From NCBI GenBank assembly GCA_020341775.1, contig CP070835.1:1100657-1133719 (forward strand): 33,063 nt of DNA. Direction: 5' to 3'. Shown here in pieces: positions 31,557 to 33,063 of this stretch. Below the pieces are notes generated by a model. That model was not told the DNA's origin. It ran no database searches and saw only the letters and a program-made list of their open reading frames with translations. Origin of the DNA: Candidatus Bathyarchaeota archaeon. Lineage in GTDB: Archaea; Thermoproteota; Bathyarchaeia; Bathyarchaeales; SOJC01. The translations under genes were made by a program, and so were the position numbers. Every line of letters begins with the position of its first letter. Within the stretch, counting starts at the first letter, position 1.

Positions 31557-32921
31557 ATGCCCAAACAGAAACCTGAAATAAGAAAACACAATTTTAACGA
31601 AGTTGCTTTAGGCTACACCGCGGATCAAGCGGTTGCTGAAGCAGAGAGATGTTTGCAGTGTCCAAAACCGCAGTGCGTAAGTGGGTGCCCTGTTGAAATC
31701 GAAATCCCCGATTTCATTAGACTCATAAAAGAACGTCAATTTGATGAAGCAGTTAAGGAAGTGAAAAGAAGGAACAGTCTTCCGGCAATCTGCGGTCGGG
31801 TCTGTCCACAAGAAGAACAATGTCAGCAACAATGTGTAATGGGAAAAGCGGGCGAACCAATCAACATAGGAAGGCTGGAAAGGTTTGTTGCTGATTACGA
31901 AATGAATAGAGGTACAAGTACAATTTCGAAACAGGAGCCCACGGGAAAAAAGGTGGCAGTCGTCGGGGCTGGTCCTGCAGGTCTCACCGCTGCTGCCGAG
32001 CTCGTTAAGCTTGGACACGAGGTCGTAATTTTTGAAGCCCTTCACAAACCAGGCGGCGTGCTTATCTATGGCATACCGGAGTTTCGGTTACCTAAGAGAA
32101 TCGTTGCTGCCGAGGCAGATTACGTCAAGAGGCTTGGAGCGTCGATTGAAACTAATGCTCTTATCGGTAGGCTATTCACTATTCCAGAGCTTCTCGTAAA
32201 CAGGTTTGACGCGGTTTTTGTTGGAACCGGGGCAGGACTACCACAATTTCTGAAACTACCCGGTGAAAATCTGGGCGGCATATATTCAGCAAACGAGTTT
32301 TTGATTCGTGTGAATCTGATGAAATCCTATGCTTTTCCAGAATATGATACGCCTATCAGAATTGGTAAAAAAGTAGCTGTTATAGGAGCTGGCAACGTGG
32401 CAATGGACTCTGCTCGCTCCGCCTTGAGACTTGGAGCCGACACCGTTTACATCGTATATCGAAGGTCAAAGGCGGAAATGCCTGCTCGAGCAGAAGAAGT
32501 AGAGAACGCTGAGGAAGAAGGCATAATCTTCAAACTTCTCACAAACCCAACCAAATTTTTCGGTGATGAGAAAGGATGGGTAAAACACATGGAGTGCATT
32601 GAGATGCAGCTGGGAGAAACCGACGAATCGGGACGAAGACGCCCCAGTCCAGTTGAAGGATCAGAATTCCTAATGGACGTGGATACCGTAATCATTGCAG
32701 TAGGAAGAACGCCAAATCCCATCATTCAGCGAACCACAAAGGGATTGGAAACCACCAAATGGGGCACCATCAAAGCAGAAGAGGAGACTGGAAAAACCAG
32801 TTTGCCAGGAGTCTATGCTGGAGGCGACATTGTAACGGGAGAAGCCACTGTAATTAAGGCCATGGGAGCTGGAAAAAAAGCTGCGCGCGCAATACATCAA
32901 TATCTAGCTAGCCAAAAGTGA
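31557..32921 (+). CDS. nfnB: NfnB-like large subunit (GltD-type FAD/4Fe-4S oxidoreductase)
   Basis: The protein is the bifurcating large subunit of Nfn/sulfide dehydrogenase, related to the glutamate synthase small subunit. From the ATG it has 454 residues. The N-terminal cluster domain has CLQCPKPQCVSGCP and CGRVCPQEEQCQQQC. FAD-binding GAGPAGLTAAAELV and NADPH-binding GAGNVAMDSARSAL with YRRSKAEMP follow, then GVYAGGDIVTG. No alternative ATG, GTG or TTG lies in frame between the nfnA stop and 31557. The homology and a strong GGGAGGGGG ribosome binding site instead point to an ATC at 31506, encoding MAKDKPSP at its start. No glutamate synthase large subunit is nearby, so Nfn-type function is favoured. 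Confidence 0.88.
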   Translation: MPKQKPEIRKHNFNEVALGYTADQAVAEAERCLQCPKPQCVSGCPVEIEIPDFIRLIKERQFDEAVKEVKRRNSLPAICGRVCPQEEQCQQQCVMGKAGEPINIGRLERFVADYEMNRGTSTISKQEPTGKKVAVVGAGPAGLTAAAELVKLGHEVVIFEALHKPGGVLIYGIPEFRLPKRIVAAEADYVKRLGASIETNALIGRLFTIPELLVNRFDAVFVGTGAGLPQFLKLPGENLGGIYSANEFLIRVNLMKSYAFPEYDTPIRIGKKVAVIGAGNVAMDSARSALRLGADTVYIVYRRSKAEMPARAEEVENAEEEGIIFKLLTNPTKFFGDEKGWVKHMECIEMQLGETDESGRRRPSPVEGSEFLMDVDTVIIAVGRTPNPIIQRTTKGLETTKWGTIKAEEETGKTSLPGVYAGGDIVTGEATVIKAMGAGKKAARAIHQYLASQK

Positions 32922-33063
32922 TGTTCCATAATGAAGCTTGCGAGTGGCAATCTCACGTACTAGCTAATTAGATAACGAGAAGATGCACACATAAAGAACC
33001 ACGAAAAGGGATTGTTATTTAGCGACTAGTCGTGCGAGTTTGACGATCTAAGTGATACAAGAA
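32922..33063. other. Intergenic end of window
   Basis: The last 142 bases after nfnB hold no recognisable gene, RNA or strong promoter. A short AT-rich segment (ATTGTTATTTAG near 33011-33022) could be the start of a downstream promoter. Confidence 0.3.

Noticed and set aside
1-33063. CRISPR arrays, insertion sequences and prophage genes
   Set aside because: I saw no regularly spaced direct repeats, transposase genes, terminal repeats or phage structural genes.

Overview
The window is archaeal chromosome. It carries archaeal-type 23S rRNA, ribosomal proteins L13e and L15e, the RNase P proteins Rpp30 and Pop5, NurA/HerA, ABCE1 (Rli1) and archaeal triosephosphate isomerase. L13e is typical of the TACK lineages rather than Euryarchaeota. 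Moderate GC, the hydrogenase-maturation genes, glycogen metabolism and a ferredoxin/MvhD/Nfn electron-transfer operon fit an anaerobic TACK archaeon, most likely Bathyarchaeia. That placement is an inference from gene content; no phylogeny was run. UUG and GUG starts are very common, and several promoters sit so close to the start codon that the mRNAs are probably leaderless.

Layout. 1-685: 5' part of a 23S rRNA gene on the minus strand, with no 16S gene upstream. 1.1-4.4 kb: hypE, a small zinc-ribbon protein (minus), a membrane protein of unknown function and an endonuclease IV. 4.4-6.9 kb: two tandem moeA paralogues. 6.9-7.4 kb: a small membrane protein and an ORF remnant (minus). 7.6-9.9 kb: a compact operon of rpl13e, a COG1325 RNA-binding protein, Rpp30 and Pop5, with the Pop5 frame running directly into a HycI-type hydrogenase maturation protease. 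10-13.1 kb: a winged-helix gene (minus) divergent from a nurA-herA pair, with two TTGCGCAA palindromes between them. 13.1-17 kb (minus): an MFS transporter, an SPFH/zinc-ribbon protein with a helical partner, and a TsaC/Sua5-type enzyme. 17.2-27 kb (plus): an isoaspartyl peptidase/asparaginase, ABCE1, triosephosphate isomerase, a DUF89 phosphatase-like protein, then a glycogen cluster (debranching enzyme, GH57, glycogen synthase-like GT, small winged helix). 27.1-33 kb: rpl15e (minus), a thioredoxin-reductase-like enzyme, a rubrerythrin-like diiron protein (minus), then a three-gene operon of a duplicated ferredoxin-MvhD protein followed by NfnA- and NfnB-like flavoproteins.

How the genes fit together. 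HypE, the HycI domain and the MvhD domains all point to [NiFe] hydrogenase and flavin-based electron bifurcation, although no hydrogenase structural gene lies here. The Nfn-like pair would link NAD(P)H and ferredoxin, and the adjacent MvhD-type protein could give that complex another electron port. Tandem MoeA fits molybdenum or tungsten enzymes. The glycogen genes next to triosephosphate isomerase connect carbon storage to glycolysis. The strongest candidates for something undescribed are the ferredoxin-MvhD/Nfn operon and the in-frame Pop5-HycI ORF with its internal ribosome binding site. Weaker candidates are the nurA-herA pair with a divergent regulator and operator-like palindromes, and the SPFH/zinc-ribbon pair.
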